NCBI GenBank assembly: GCA_963814355.1
Contig: CAWFCZ010000002.1
Coordinates: 248,001 to 312,000, forward strand
Reading direction: 5' to 3'
Length of the DNA stretch: 64,000 nucleotides
From: JADGOV01 sp963814355
GTDB lineage: Bacteria; Actinomycetota; Actinomycetes; JADGOV01
Shown one piece after another: positions 17,664-26,582 of this stretch; position 1 is the stretch's first letter; each line of letters opens with the position of its first letter. Made by a program: the position numbers and the translations under genes. The notes below the pieces were generated by a model. That model was not told where the DNA came from. It worked only from the letters and a program-made list of their open reading frames with translations, and did not search any database.

Positions 17664-18407
17664 CTATCGCAGGAGCAGCCGGTCCAGGCGGCGGATGGCC
17701 AGCGCCATCCCGGCGCAGCCCAGCGCCAGCAGGTACCCGGCGTGCACCAGGGCGGCCCGGTCGAGAGTGCCGAGGGTGGCGCCCCGGACCAGGGCCACCC
17801 CGGAGTAGAGCGGGCTGAGCTGCACCACCAGGCGGCCCAGCGGCGGGTAGGTGGACAGCGGGTAGAAGGTGGCCGAGAACAGGAACAGCGGCAGGGTGGC
17901 CAGCACGATGTACTCGAAGTCCTGCCAGGAGGTCAGGTACGTGGTGGTTGCCATGCCGAGGGCGGCGAACGCGAAGCCGATCAGCGTGGCTGCCGGGAGC
18001 ACCAGCACCGCCTGCGCGGAGTGCACATAGCCGGTCAGCGTCATGACCAGCAGGAAGGCCGTGGCGTAGATCGCCCCGCGGAGCAGCGCCCAGCTGATCT
18101 CCCCCACCGCGACGTCCCGCGGCCGCAGCGGGGTGGCCAGCACCGCGTCGTACAGCTTGGTGTACCGCAGCTTGAAGAACACGCCGAACGTGGCGTCGAA
18201 GACCGCGCCGTTCATCGCGGCCGCGGCCAGCATCGCCGGGGCGACGAAGCTCGGGTAGTCCACTCCGCCGACCTTCCCGACCAGGGCGCCGAGCCCGACG
18301 CCGATGGAGAACAGGTACAGCACCGGTTCGAGGAAGCCGGTGAGGAACACCAGCCACGAGCGGCGATAGACGTACACATTGCGTTCGATCAGCCGCATGG
18401 CCAACAT
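17664..18407 (-). CDS. ABC-2 type transporter permease (second of a pair)
   Basis: 247 residues, six predicted TM helices, with the ABC-2 signature NGAVFDATFGVFFKLRYTKLYDAVLATPL split across helix 2 and the following loop. It ends in RRLDRLLLR. The ATG at 18407 overlaps the stop of the upstream permease (TGATG). With the preceding permease and ATPase it forms a two-permease, one-ATPase exporter of the DrrAB/NodIJ type. The substrate is unknown. Confidence 0.9.
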   Translation of the reverse strand: MLAMRLIERNVYVYRRSWLVFLTGFLEPVLYLFSIGVGLGALVGKVGGVDYPSFVAPAMLAAAAMNGAVFDATFGVFFKLRYTKLYDAVLATPLRPRDVAVGEISWALLRGAIYATAFLLVMTLTGYVHSAQAVLVLPAATLIGFAFAALGMATTTYLTSWQDFEYIVLATLPLFLFSATFYPLSTYPPLGRLVVQLSPLYSGVALVRGATLGTLDRAALVHAGYLLALGCAGMALAIRRLDRLLLR

Positions 18408-19174
18408 CAGCGCACCAGCCGCCGCCGGTAGGCCCACACCGCGAGCGCGGTCCCGAACCCGAGCCACCCGGACAGGTAGCCGACGTGGCCGACGTCGTCC
18501 CAGCCGGCGACCCCACGAGCCAGCGCTCGACACAACGCAGCGCCGTGGTAGAGCGGTGTCACCTTCGCTACCCCCTGCATCCAGCCGGGTAGCTGGGTCA
18601 CCGGGAAGAAGGTGCCGGAGAACAGGAACAGCGGGATCACGCCGAGCCGGTACAGCAGCGCGAAGCCGGCGTCGCTGTCGATGCTGGCGGCGAAGGCCAT
18701 CACCGGCGCGGCGAAGGCCAGCCCGGTCAGCACCGCCGCCGGTATCGCCAGCAGCACCAGCGGTGTGGACCAGACGCCGAAGAAGCTGGCGGCGAGCAGG
18801 AACCCGGCGGCACCGAACGCCAGCCGCAAGGCGATGTACCCGAGGTGCCCGGCCAGGACGTCGCCGACCCGCAGCGGCGTGGACAGCATCGCCGAGTACG
18901 TCCGGGTCCATTTGACCGCGGCCATCACCGGCCAGGTCGACTCGGAGATCGCGACCTGCATGGCGGTGGCCGCCAGCAACCCGGGCGCCAGGAAGTCGAC
19001 GTAGGGCAGCCCGCCGACGGTGCCCGCGCCCGTGCGGACCAGGCCGCCGAGCCCGAGGCCCATCCCGGCCAGGAAGAGCACCGGGGCCAGCAGGCCGGTC
19101 ACCACGCTGCCCCGCCAGGTCCGCCGGTACCGGATCAGCCAGTACTCCAGCGCCCGGACGGTGGGGTGTGCCAT
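18407..19174 (-). CDS. ABC-2 type transporter permease (first of a pair)
   Basis: 255 residues with an N-terminal cytoplasmic helix (ALEYWLIRYRRTWRGS) and about six TM helices. It is paralogous to the downstream permease in layout (AMQVAISESTWPVMAAVKWTR, then PLFLFSGTFFPVTQLP). The ATG at 19174 is 14 nt after the ATPase stop. The two half-permeases probably form a heterodimer served by one ATPase. Confidence 0.9.
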   Translation of the reverse strand: MAHPTVRALEYWLIRYRRTWRGSVVTGLLAPVLFLAGMGLGLGGLVRTGAGTVGGLPYVDFLAPGLLAATAMQVAISESTWPVMAAVKWTRTYSAMLSTPLRVGDVLAGHLGYIALRLAFGAAGFLLAASFFGVWSTPLVLLAIPAAVLTGLAFAAPVMAFAASIDSDAGFALLYRLGVIPLFLFSGTFFPVTQLPGWMQGVAKVTPLYHGAALCRALARGVAGWDDVGHVGYLSGWLGFGTALAVWAYRRRLVR

Positions 19175-19188
19175 CTGGGGTACCGACC

Positions 19189-20178
19189 CTAGTCGGCCAG
19201 GCTGCGGCCGGTGAGCCGGAGGAAAACGTCCTCCAGGCTGGCCCGCCGGATGAGGGTGGCCGCCGGGCGCAGTCCCCGGCGGTGCGCCTCGGCGGCCGCC
19301 GCGTCGCCGTCGGCCGCGTAGATCAGCACCCGATCGGCCAGCTCCTCGACCCGCTCCCCCAGCCCGGCCAGGGTCGCCGGATCCGCCGGCCGGCCAGCAC
19401 CGTTCGCGGCGGCGGCGAACCGGAGTTCGAGAACCTCGCGGGAGGAGTAGCGCGCGACCAGCTCGCGTGGTGACCCTTCGGCGACGATCCGTCCGTTGTC
19501 CATCACCACCAGCCGGTCGCAGAGTTGCTCCGCCTCGTCCATGTAGTGGGTGGTGAGGACCACGGTCACCCCGCTGGCCTTCAGCCGGTACAGCCGGTCC
19601 CAGACGACGTGGCGGGCCTGCGGGTCCAGGCCGGTGGTGGGCTCGTCGAGCAGCAGGAGGTCCGGGGTGTTGACCAGGCCGCGGGCGATGGTCAGCCGGC
19701 GCTTCTGACCGCCCGAGAGCGGCTCGACCTTGCTGGCGGCCTTGTCGGAGAGCCCGACGAACTCCAGGAGTTCATCGGCACGGGCCCCGGCCGCTCGCCG
19801 CGGCAGGTCGAAGTACCGGCCGTGCACGACGAGGTTCTCCCGTACGGTCAACTCGACGTCGAGAGTGTCCTCCTGCGGCACCACGCCGAGCCGGGCCCGG
19901 ATCGCCGAGCCGTCACGCTGCGGGTCCCCACCCAGCACCCGCAACTCCCCGGCGCTCGGCGGCGACACGCAGGCGATCATGCGCATGGTCGAGGACTTGC
20001 CGGCGCCGTTGGGGCCGAGAAAGCCGAACGCCTCTCCGGCCGCCACCTCGAAGTCGATGCCGTCGACGGCCGGTAACTCCCCGAAGCGCTTGGTCAGGCC
20101 GCGGGCCAGGAGCACCGGCGAGGGGACGCTGGCGGCGACGCCTCCGTCTTCGACCAACGCGCCACCGGCCACCGTCAC
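19189..20178 (-). CDS. ABC transporter ATP-binding protein (DrrA/NodI type)
   Basis: About 329 residues: Walker A GPNGAGKSS, signature LSGGQKRRL, Walker B LLLLDEPTTGLD, switch His TTHYMDE, and a C-terminal dimerisation tail typical of DrrA-like exporters. The start is uncertain. The frame is open to an ATG at 20238, but the conserved domain begins near 20125 and GTGs at 20178 or 20172 fit the family length better. The upstream membrane-protein gene ends only 28 nt before 20238, so this exporter may belong to the type VII secretion minus-strand transcript. Confidence 0.9.
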   Translation of the reverse strand: MTVAGGALVEDGGVAASVPSPVLLARGLTKRFGELPAVDGIDFEVAAGEAFGFLGPNGAGKSSTMRMIACVSPPSAGELRVLGGDPQRDGSAIRARLGVVPQEDTLDVELTVRENLVVHGRYFDLPRRAAGARADELLEFVGLSDKAASKVEPLSGGQKRRLTIARGLVNTPDLLLLDEPTTGLDPQARHVVWDRLYRLKASGVTVVLTTHYMDEAEQLCDRLVVMDNGRIVAEGSPRELVARYSSREVLELRFAAAANGAGRPADPATLAGLGERVEELADRVLIYAADGDAAAAEAHRRGLRPAATLIRRASLEDVFLRLTGRSLAD

Positions 20179-20266
20179 GACACCCGCCTGCGCAGCATGG
20201 AACCGGGCTCCTCTTTTCGACCGGCTCGACCACCTCATCCTCGACCACTACAGCACGCCGTTCGCG

Positions 20267-20808
20267 TTAGCGGCGACGACGCGGCCCCGTCCCGCGGGCC
20301 CCGCCCAGGGACCGGTACAGCCGGCGGCTGCGGGCCAGCTCATCCCAGATCACCGGCCCCCGGAACCGACGCAGCCTCACCAGGTGAACACGATACGCAC
20401 CCCATCCACCGATCATGAAGGCACCGATGGGCAGGAGGATGGCTAGCTCATGACCCGTTCCGGTGGTGAACATCAGCGCCGCAGAGCCGACGATGGCGGT
20501 CCAGCGATACCCCCGAAGCTGCTGGGTGCCCGCTGCCGTGCGGGCCAGGCGTTCGTCGACGGTGATATCCACCGGGTGAAGCGCACGCCGCATCATGTCG
20601 ACCCCAACGATGGCCAGCACGCCAGCACCAGTCCAATCAGCAGGCCCCATTGCTGGTAGCGCAGTGGCAACGCCTCGGCACCCACCAAAAGGGCTGCCAG
20701 CCCCACCACACACCCCCCGAAGGCTGTGCCGAAACTCGCGGCGGCCGTGCGCCAGCGCGGCGGCAGTGGCGGTCCTGATCGAAGTGACGCTGCGCGTTGC
20801 CTACTCAT
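20267..20808 (-). pseudogene. Four-TM membrane protein, frame broken by an 8-bp duplication; possible immunity protein
   Basis: The frame opening at ATG 20808 (MSRQRAASLRSG) encodes TM1 and most of TM2, then runs into a stop after LVLACWPSLGST. A second frame continues with GVLAIVGVDMMRRALHP and TM3-TM4, ending at 20267. Removing one copy of the tandem 8-mer GCCAGCAC at 20613-20628 joins both into one 177-residue protein with a smooth TM2 (WGLLIGLVLAIVGVDMM). It starts 15 nt after the stop of the WXG-headed protein, the position expected for an immunity gene. No family is recognised; the immunity role is inference from position and topology. Confidence 0.6.
20613..20628 (-). repeat. 8-bp tandem duplication causing a frameshift
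   Basis: GCCAGCAC occurs twice in direct tandem (20613-20620 and 20621-20628). Each gain or loss of one copy shifts the frame by 8 nt (+2). With one copy the membrane-protein frame is intact; with two, as here, it is truncated. Confidence 0.9.
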
Positions 20809-20823
20809 CTGGCTGCGCCGGTC

Positions 20824-22089
20824 TCAGTGAAAGAGGGCATGCCACACTCTTCCGAGAGCACGATTGATTTCATTGCTCAGCCCGTCCACGACAGGGTTGC
20901 GGCCGACACGCTGGATGCTGTGGCTCATGTCTTGGACGCCGCCGACGAAGCCGTGCTCGGAGATCTCCCGGACCGTCCAGGACACCCCCGCTCCGACAGC
21001 CATCGAGGCGACAATGGTGAACAGAACCGGGGCCGCGCCTACGGCAGCCCCGGTTATCAGCGCGCCGCCAGCAAGGTCGAAGACCACCTCCGTGGTCGCG
21101 ATTCCGGCGACATTAGAGGCGATGGCCGTGCTCGGGTTCGTCCCCCCGGCGATGTCAAGGGCGGTGCCCAGGGCGCTGAGCCCGACTCCGACGACGGGAA
21201 ACCCCTTCACGACGGGTACCTTCTCGACGGCCCGGCCAACCCGGGCGAGGTCCTTCAACGGTGTGGCCAGCAGATCGCCGTACGGGAACCGGCCGGCCAG
21301 ATCCTCCGCTGCCTTGGTCGTGCCGGAGAGTCGGTACTTCGCCGCTCGGGCGGCCCGCAACTCTTCCCGGAGGTCACGGGCCAGACCCCGATCGCCAGCT
21401 CGTTTCGCGTCCCGCCAGGCCCGCTCGACATCGTCAAGCCGGACCCGCCGCGCCCGATTGATGATCCAGGCCTTGTCCGCCACAGCCGCCGGTGCCGTAT
21501 AGACGGAGTGCAGTACGTCCAGCCCTTGCACATAGCGCTGAAGCCGCTCGATCCCGTCCGGGCCGGCTTCGGAGGGGACCGCTGTCGTCGGTCCCATCTG
21601 CGGGCCGGGACTGCTCCCCCGTACCAAGGCGACGAGCGCGGCTTCGGCTTGCCACCAAGCCCGGTCGGCCACTGAACGGGCGGCCGCAACCAGCGCCAGC
21701 ACGGACTCCTGCTCCGCCCGGTAGGCGGGGTCCGCGGACCGCGACGGCAGCACCGGCAACAGGTCGCCATCGGCATCGAGCGGGACGCCCGCGGCAGCCG
21801 CCGCCCCGGTCGCCTGATGCGCAAGCCGCTGCGCTGCGCTCAGGCCGTCGGCGAGAGTCCGCAGCTCTGCGGCGAGTTCGGTGTAGCAGCGACCGAGCGC
21901 GGCGAGGTGCGCAGCACCTGCGCCCCACGATGCGGCGAAGCCGTCCGCGGCCGCGCCGCTCCATACCGCAGGCACCAGCGCGCGGGCCGCATCGTCGCAC
22001 CGGTGCCGGCTGGCGTCGATGTCCGCGCGCAGCTCGTCGAGTTCGGTGGCCAATCCGCGGACGGCGTCGACGCTACCCCGGACGATCAC
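20824..22089 (-). CDS. WXG-headed long type VII secretion substrate with glycine-zipper C-terminus (candidate membrane-active toxin)
   Basis: 421 residues from GTG 22089, which overlaps the upstream stop as GTGA. Residues 1-100 are a helical hairpin with W43-S-G45 (the WxG turn), as in WXG100/LXG substrates. A charged, helical middle follows. The region around 310-390 is hydrophobic and glycine-rich (VVGVGLSALGTALDIAGG, AGGALITGAAVGAAPVL, SMAVGAGVSW). The tail is short and charged. A WXG head with a glycine-zipper tail is the layout of type VII membrane-depolarising toxins such as TspA, but I see no catalytic motif and cannot prove toxicity. An EspC-like partner is encoded upstream and a four-TM protein downstream. 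Confidence 0.68.
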   Translation of the reverse strand: MIVRGSVDAVRGLATELDELRADIDASRHRCDDAARALVPAVWSGAAADGFAASWGAGAAHLAALGRCYTELAAELRTLADGLSAAQRLAHQATGAAAAAGVPLDADGDLLPVLPSRSADPAYRAEQESVLALVAAARSVADRAWWQAEAALVALVRGSSPGPQMGPTTAVPSEAGPDGIERLQRYVQGLDVLHSVYTAPAAVADKAWIINRARRVRLDDVERAWRDAKRAGDRGLARDLREELRAARAAKYRLSGTTKAAEDLAGRFPYGDLLATPLKDLARVGRAVEKVPVVKGFPVVGVGLSALGTALDIAGGTNPSTAIASNVAGIATTEVVFDLAGGALITGAAVGAAPVLFTIVASMAVGAGVSWTVREISEHGFVGGVQDMSHSIQRVGRNPVVDGLSNEINRALGRVWHALFH

Positions 22090-22391
22090 GATCCCGCCTT
22101 GAGGCCCGACGCGACGTGGGAGTCCGTGCTCTGGTAGTTGTCGGCGCACCCGCGCAGGCCCTCCGCGTGCGCGACCACCAAGTCCGCGAGGAGACGGGTG
22201 AAGGCGCCGCCAGCGCGGAGCGCGTCGTTCAGCAACGCGTTCACCGCGCCGTTCCCCGTATCGGGGGTCGCCGCCCCGGCCAGCCGGGCTCCCGCGGCAG
22301 CGATCCGGCGGCTCTCACTGTCGAAGGCGGCCGCTGCGGCACGCAGCCGGGCGGGCTGCACGGTAAAGGAGAGGGCGCAGGTGCTCGGCAT
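22086..22391 (-). CDS. EspC/DUF2580-like small type VII secretion protein
   Basis: 101 residues from ATG 22391, which overlaps the upstream stop (TGATG). Two helices flank a short Gly/Thr/Pro turn. The C-terminal end has Y86-Q-S-T-D90, matching the YxxxD/E export signal of mycobacterial type VII substrates. The pattern GGAFTRLLADLVVAHAEGL resembles EspC/DUF2580 proteins. It is translationally coupled to the long WXG-headed gene and may be its secretion partner, as small helical partners are for LXG toxins. Confidence 0.65.
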   Translation of the reverse strand: MPSTCALSFTVQPARLRAAAAAFDSESRRIAAAGARLAGAATPDTGNGAVNALLNDALRAGGAFTRLLADLVVAHAEGLRGCADNYQSTDSHVASGLKAGS

Positions 22392-22702
22392 CAGCGAGGT
22401 CCCGGCACCTTTTGGGGCCCGTCGGGTCCCGGCTGCCAGGTCCACAACGCCCGTTCCAGCCGCGCGTCCACCAGCACCCGCCGCACCCCGGCGCCGGCGA
22501 GAACCGCGGCCAGCACACGTCGACTCATGGCGACGTAGGGTTGCGACCGCCCGCAGCCCCGGGTGAGCATCAGCGGGCTGGTGAAGGCGAAGGCGACCGT
22601 CTCGCCGGCCGTCGCGGCGCGCAGTTCCAGGTCGATACCGCGCCCGGGCTCCGCCGGCCGCGCCGGTACGTAGACCACCTCCGGGTCGTCAAGGACCGAC
22701 AT
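22391..22702 (-). CDS. SAV_915/SseB-like protein
   Basis: 103 residues from ATG 22702, inside the last 14 nt of eccC. It opens with VVYVPARP, continues with ELRAATAGETVAFAFTSP and GCGRSQPYVAMS, and ends in a short acidic/Trp segment. This matches the SAV_915 (SseB N-terminal-like) fold of small actinobacterial proteins of unknown function. Its place between eccC and secreted substrates suggests a chaperone or accessory role; that is inference. Confidence 0.6.
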   Translation of the reverse strand: MSVLDDPEVVYVPARPAEPGRGIDLELRAATAGETVAFAFTSPLMLTRGCGRSQPYVAMSRRVLAAVLAGAGVRRVLVDARLERALWTWQPGPDGPQKVPGPR

Positions 22703-25700
22703 GGGCGATCGCCTCCTCGTCGAGGGCGGTGGAGGCCACCTGGATGAGCAGCGGTGGCAACCGACGGCGCAGCAACAGGCCGCGGCCGGATGGCTGCTCG
22801 CCGGCTCGGTACGGCCCGATGAGCGGTCCCTCGGCCGGATCACCGGAGAGCAGGATGGCGGCGCAGCCCAGCTCTCGGAGCCTGCCCAGGAACACGTCGA
22901 ACATCGCCCGGGAGATCCCTGCCACCCGGCGGGCGAGCACCACGTGCAGGCCGATGTCACTGGCTTGCGGGAGGAGCTCGGCCAGCGGCGCGAGCGGGTT
23001 GGCCGACGGGGTGGCCACCAGGTCGTAGTCGTCGACCACGACGTACACCTCGGGGCCGGACCACCAGCTGCGGGTTCGCAAAGCGTCCCGGTCCACGTCC
23101 GCGGGGGGCAGCCGCTGGGTCATCAGCCGAGCCAGCTCCGCGATCGTCTCGGCCGCGGCTGGCGCGGCACCGGCGTAGCCGAGCAGGTGATCGGTGTCCA
23201 CTGTGTCCAGCAAGGTGCGGCGGTAGTCGACCAGGACGGCGACCGCCTCACCGGAGGAGTACCGGTCCTGCAGCCCGCGTAGGAACGTGCGCAGCAGCGT
23301 GGTCTTGCCCGACTCGCTGTCTCCGAGAATGAGCAGGGAACCGTCGCCGGCCCGCAGGTCCAGCAGCACCGGCCCCAGGTCGACCTCACCCATTCCGATC
23401 GGGACGCCGTCCCATCGGGAGGTGTCCGGAAGCTCAGCGAGAGTCAGGACTGCCGGAAGCAGCCGTACCATCGGCACGCTGGGTCCCTTCCAGCCCGTCG
23501 CGACACCGGCCACCAGCGCGTCGGCGCCGTCTCCGAGGTCGGGCAGCGCGGTCTGGAAGTACAGCCTGTCCCGAGTGAGGCCGCGGCCGGGCACATCGGG
23601 CGGGAGCGCCTGCGCCAGCCGCCGGTCCACGTCGGAATCGGTGGGATCGGCCAGGCGCAGCTCAAGGCGGCCGGCGATCGCGTCCCGTAGCTGGGCGCGG
23701 ACGTCCCCCCAGCGGCCGGCGGCGATGACCACGTGGAGCCCGTAGCCGAGGCCGCGCGCGGCCAGATCGACCAGGACCGGTTCCAGGTCCTCGAAGTCGT
23801 TGCGGAACGCGGCCCAACCGTCCACGACGAGCAGCACGTCGGCGAGGTCCTCCGCCGGAAGCGTCCCGCTGGCGCGGGCGGCCCGCATCGCCGCCGCTCC
23901 GTCGATGCGGTGCTCCCGGAACAGCCGCTCCCGACGGTCCAGTAGCCCGGCCGCCGTGGCCACTACCCGGCGGACCCGATCGCGGTCCAGCCGGGCCGCG
24001 ATACCCGCGACCTGCGGGAGACCACCGAGCGCGACCAGGCCGCCACCACCGGCGTCCACACCGAGCACATGCAGCTCGGTCGGATCAACGGTCAGGGCCG
24101 CCGCACTGATCAGCGTCCGCAGCAGTGTCGACTTGCCGGACTGCGGTCCGCCCACCACGATGAGGTGTGCCGTGGCCAGGTCCACGGCCAGCAGGTCCTG
24201 GGCCTGGGCCAGCGGTTTGTCGACCAGCCCCACCGGGATACGCAGGCAGCCCGGAGCGGGCCTCGCAACGGCGAGTGCTGCGGTAAGCAATATCGACGGC
24301 GGCAGCGGCGGCAGCCATACCTGATGCACCGGCGCCGTCGCGGCTGCAAGCTGCGACACCGCGACGTCCAGGACGGTACGAAGGTCCTCGCCGGAGGGCG
24401 GGGACGGATGCGCGCTCGGGGCAGGGACCGGCTTGGCGGGCAGCGCCCGAAACGGTGCCGCCGCGGCCCGGCCAAGCCCTGCCGGATCGGGCGCGCGGTA
24501 CACCGCGGAGGCCAAAGCGACCTTGAACCGAGTGAAGATCGTGGTGTCGACCTTCAGGTACGCAGATCCCGGCATTGGCGGAAGCTGGTAGGCATCGGGC
24601 ACGCCGAGGACCGCCCGGCTGTCCTCGGCGGAGAAGCTACGCAGCCCGATCCGGTAGGACAGGTGGCTGTCGAGCCCTCGAAGCCTGCCCTCCTCGAGGC
24701 GCTGGCTGGCCAGCAGCAGGTGCACCCCCAGGCTGCGCCCCATCCGGCCGATCGCGACGAAGAGCTCGGCGAAGTCCGGCCGGCCGGTGAGCAACTCCCC
24801 GAACTCGTCGACCGCGACCACCAGGCTGGGCATCGGCGCCAGGTCCGGCCGGTCTACCCGGGCGCGTTGATAGTCCCAGATCGACGCCAGGTCCCCGGCC
24901 GCGCGCAGCATTTCCTGCCGCCGGCGCAACTCGCCGTGCAGCGCCTCACGCATCCGGTCCACCATCGCCAGGTCGTCGGCCAGGTTGGTGATCATGCCGG
25001 CGACGTGCGGCAGGGCCTGTAGTCCGGCGAAGGCGGCGCCGCCTTTGAAGTCCACCAGGACCAGAGCGAGCTCTGCCGGTGAGTGACGGATACCGAGGGC
25101 GAGCACCAGAGTGCGCAGCAGCTCGCTCTTCCCGCTGCCGGTGGCACCGACCACCAGCCCGTGCGGCCCCATCCCACCGAGTGCCGCCTCCTTGAGATCC
25201 AGGCACAGCGGCGAGCCGTCGGCGGACACCCCGACTGGGACCCGCAGTCGCTCGGCCGCCGAAAGCCCGCTCCACAGCTGCTCGGGGCGCAGCGCGGCGA
25301 CGTCGGCCACGCCGAGCAGCTCGGTCAGCTCGACGGTGGCCGCCATCGCGCGATCGCCGTCGTCGATGCCGAGTCGCCAGGGGGCCAACCATCGGGCCAG
25401 TGCCGAGGCCGCCTTCGGCCCGAGCCGGTCGGCGATACCGGCCCCGAGCAGACGGCCTTCGCCGTCGCCCAGCAGCAGCCCGGTGCCTTGCTCGGATGGT
25501 TGCAACTCGATCCGGATGTCAGCGTGGGGCGGCTCGGCCGAGCGTGCGCCGGCCAAGTTCACAACCGTGACCCCAAGCCCGCCCGGACCGACCAGACCAC
25601 TGAGCAGAGTCCACGACGGATCGAGTGCGACGCCGGGCGCGTCCACGAGGACGAGCCGGTGGGGTCGGTGACCCGTCGTCGCGGCGCCCTGAGGGTGGCG

Positions 25701-26582
25701 TCGGCTCGCCTCGGCCCCGATCAGCATGGAGAATCCGGCGGGGTCGCACATCGCCGGGGTCGCGGGGGCAACGTCGAGGCGCCGATCGCCCAGGTGGGGC
25801 AGCCACTTCAGCCACTCCCACTCGGCGAGCGGATCGGCGCACACCACGACCCGGAGGTCCTGCGGTGGGTGCAACGTCACCGCTGAGGCAACCATCGCCC
25901 GGGCCAGGTCTCTGGTCCGCCGGCGGTCACCAACCACGCTCAGCACACCGACGCACCGCAGCGGCACCGTGAGCGGCACGCCGTCGGTCTCGCGGTAATC
26001 CGCCAGCAGTCGGCGCAGTTCAGCGTCTGCAACGGCGTCCACCCGGGCGAGCGGCTCAGGCTCCGCGACCTCCAGCGGCGTGGCCAGCGGCACCCGACCC
26101 AGCCCGACCCGGACCAGCAGGGCATCCGGGTCCGAACGCCGCCGCTCCCACAGCCGCAGCCGGCTGCCCGCCACGCTCCACAGTTGCTCCGGGTCGGGAT
26201 GGCGCCACAGGCCGGCCTGCCGCTGGCGAGCCGCCACGTCCCGAAGCTCGACCCGCAGCTCACGGAGATAGTCCAAGTAGCGCCCACGATCGCTCGCTGT
26301 TCTAGAACGCTGCGCGGAGTGTTGCGCATAACCCGTGCCGACACCCAAACCGAGGCTGCTGAGGGCGAAGAGCACGCCGACGACGATGGACAGCGGACTC
26401 GGGTTGGCCAGGACGAACAGCAGCGCCCCGAGCGAGCCGATCATCGGTAACAGGTACGGCAGCCACGCCGCGGCACCGCCTTGGACCGGTGTCGGCACAG
26501 GGACCGGTGGCAGCGTCCAGGGAGCGGTCGGTACTTCGGGGGCAGGTATCCGACCCCGCCGCTGCAGGACCCGATTCGTCAC
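22689..26582 (-). CDS. eccC: Type VII secretion ATPase EccC (fused EccCa-EccCb)
   Basis: 1297 residues. Two N-terminal TM helices (about 35-85) and a DUF domain precede three FtsK/SpoIIIE-type ATPase domains. The P-loops are GATGSGKSE near residue 478, GGPQSGKST near 815 and GDSESGKTT near 1087. A clear Walker B in domain 1 is LVVAVDEFGE; domains 2 and 3 have LLVVDGW and VYVVVDDYD. EccC is the motor that recognises substrates through its C-terminal ATPase and drives them through the EccB-C-D-E complex. The start at 26582 faces eccD across a 144-nt divergent promoter region. Four minus-strand genes follow with overlaps. Confidence 0.95.
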   Translation of the reverse strand: MTNRVLQRRGRIPAPEVPTAPWTLPPVPVPTPVQGGAAAWLPYLLPMIGSLGALLFVLANPSPLSIVVGVLFALSSLGLGVGTGYAQHSAQRSRTASDRGRYLDYLRELRVELRDVAARQRQAGLWRHPDPEQLWSVAGSRLRLWERRRSDPDALLVRVGLGRVPLATPLEVAEPEPLARVDAVADAELRRLLADYRETDGVPLTVPLRCVGVLSVVGDRRRTRDLARAMVASAVTLHPPQDLRVVVCADPLAEWEWLKWLPHLGDRRLDVAPATPAMCDPAGFSMLIGAEASRRHPQGAATTGHRPHRLVLVDAPGVALDPSWTLLSGLVGPGGLGVTVVNLAGARSAEPPHADIRIELQPSEQGTGLLLGDGEGRLLGAGIADRLGPKAASALARWLAPWRLGIDDGDRAMAATVELTELLGVADVAALRPEQLWSGLSAAERLRVPVGVSADGSPLCLDLKEAALGGMGPHGLVVGATGSGKSELLRTLVLALGIRHSPAELALVLVDFKGGAAFAGLQALPHVAGMITNLADDLAMVDRMREALHGELRRRQEMLRAAGDLASIWDYQRARVDRPDLAPMPSLVVAVDEFGELLTGRPDFAELFVAIGRMGRSLGVHLLLASQRLEEGRLRGLDSHLSYRIGLRSFSAEDSRAVLGVPDAYQLPPMPGSAYLKVDTTIFTRFKVALASAVYRAPDPAGLGRAAAAPFRALPAKPVPAPSAHPSPPSGEDLRTVLDVAVSQLAAATAPVHQVWLPPLPPSILLTAALAVARPAPGCLRIPVGLVDKPLAQAQDLLAVDLATAHLIVVGGPQSGKSTLLRTLISAAALTVDPTELHVLGVDAGGGGLVALGGLPQVAGIAARLDRDRVRRVVATAAGLLDRRERLFREHRIDGAAAMRAARASGTLPAEDLADVLLVVDGWAAFRNDFEDLEPVLVDLAARGLGYGLHVVIAAGRWGDVRAQLRDAIAGRLELRLADPTDSDVDRRLAQALPPDVPGRGLTRDRLYFQTALPDLGDGADALVAGVATGWKGPSVPMVRLLPAVLTLAELPDTSRWDGVPIGMGEVDLGPVLLDLRAGDGSLLILGDSESGKTTLLRTFLRGLQDRYSSGEAVAVLVDYRRTLLDTVDTDHLLGYAGAAPAAAETIAELARLMTQRLPPADVDRDALRTRSWWSGPEVYVVVDDYDLVATPSANPLAPLAELLPQASDIGLHVVLARRVAGISRAMFDVFLGRLRELGCAAILLSGDPAEGPLIGPYRAGEQPSGRGLLLRRRLPPLLIQVASTALDEEAIAHVGP

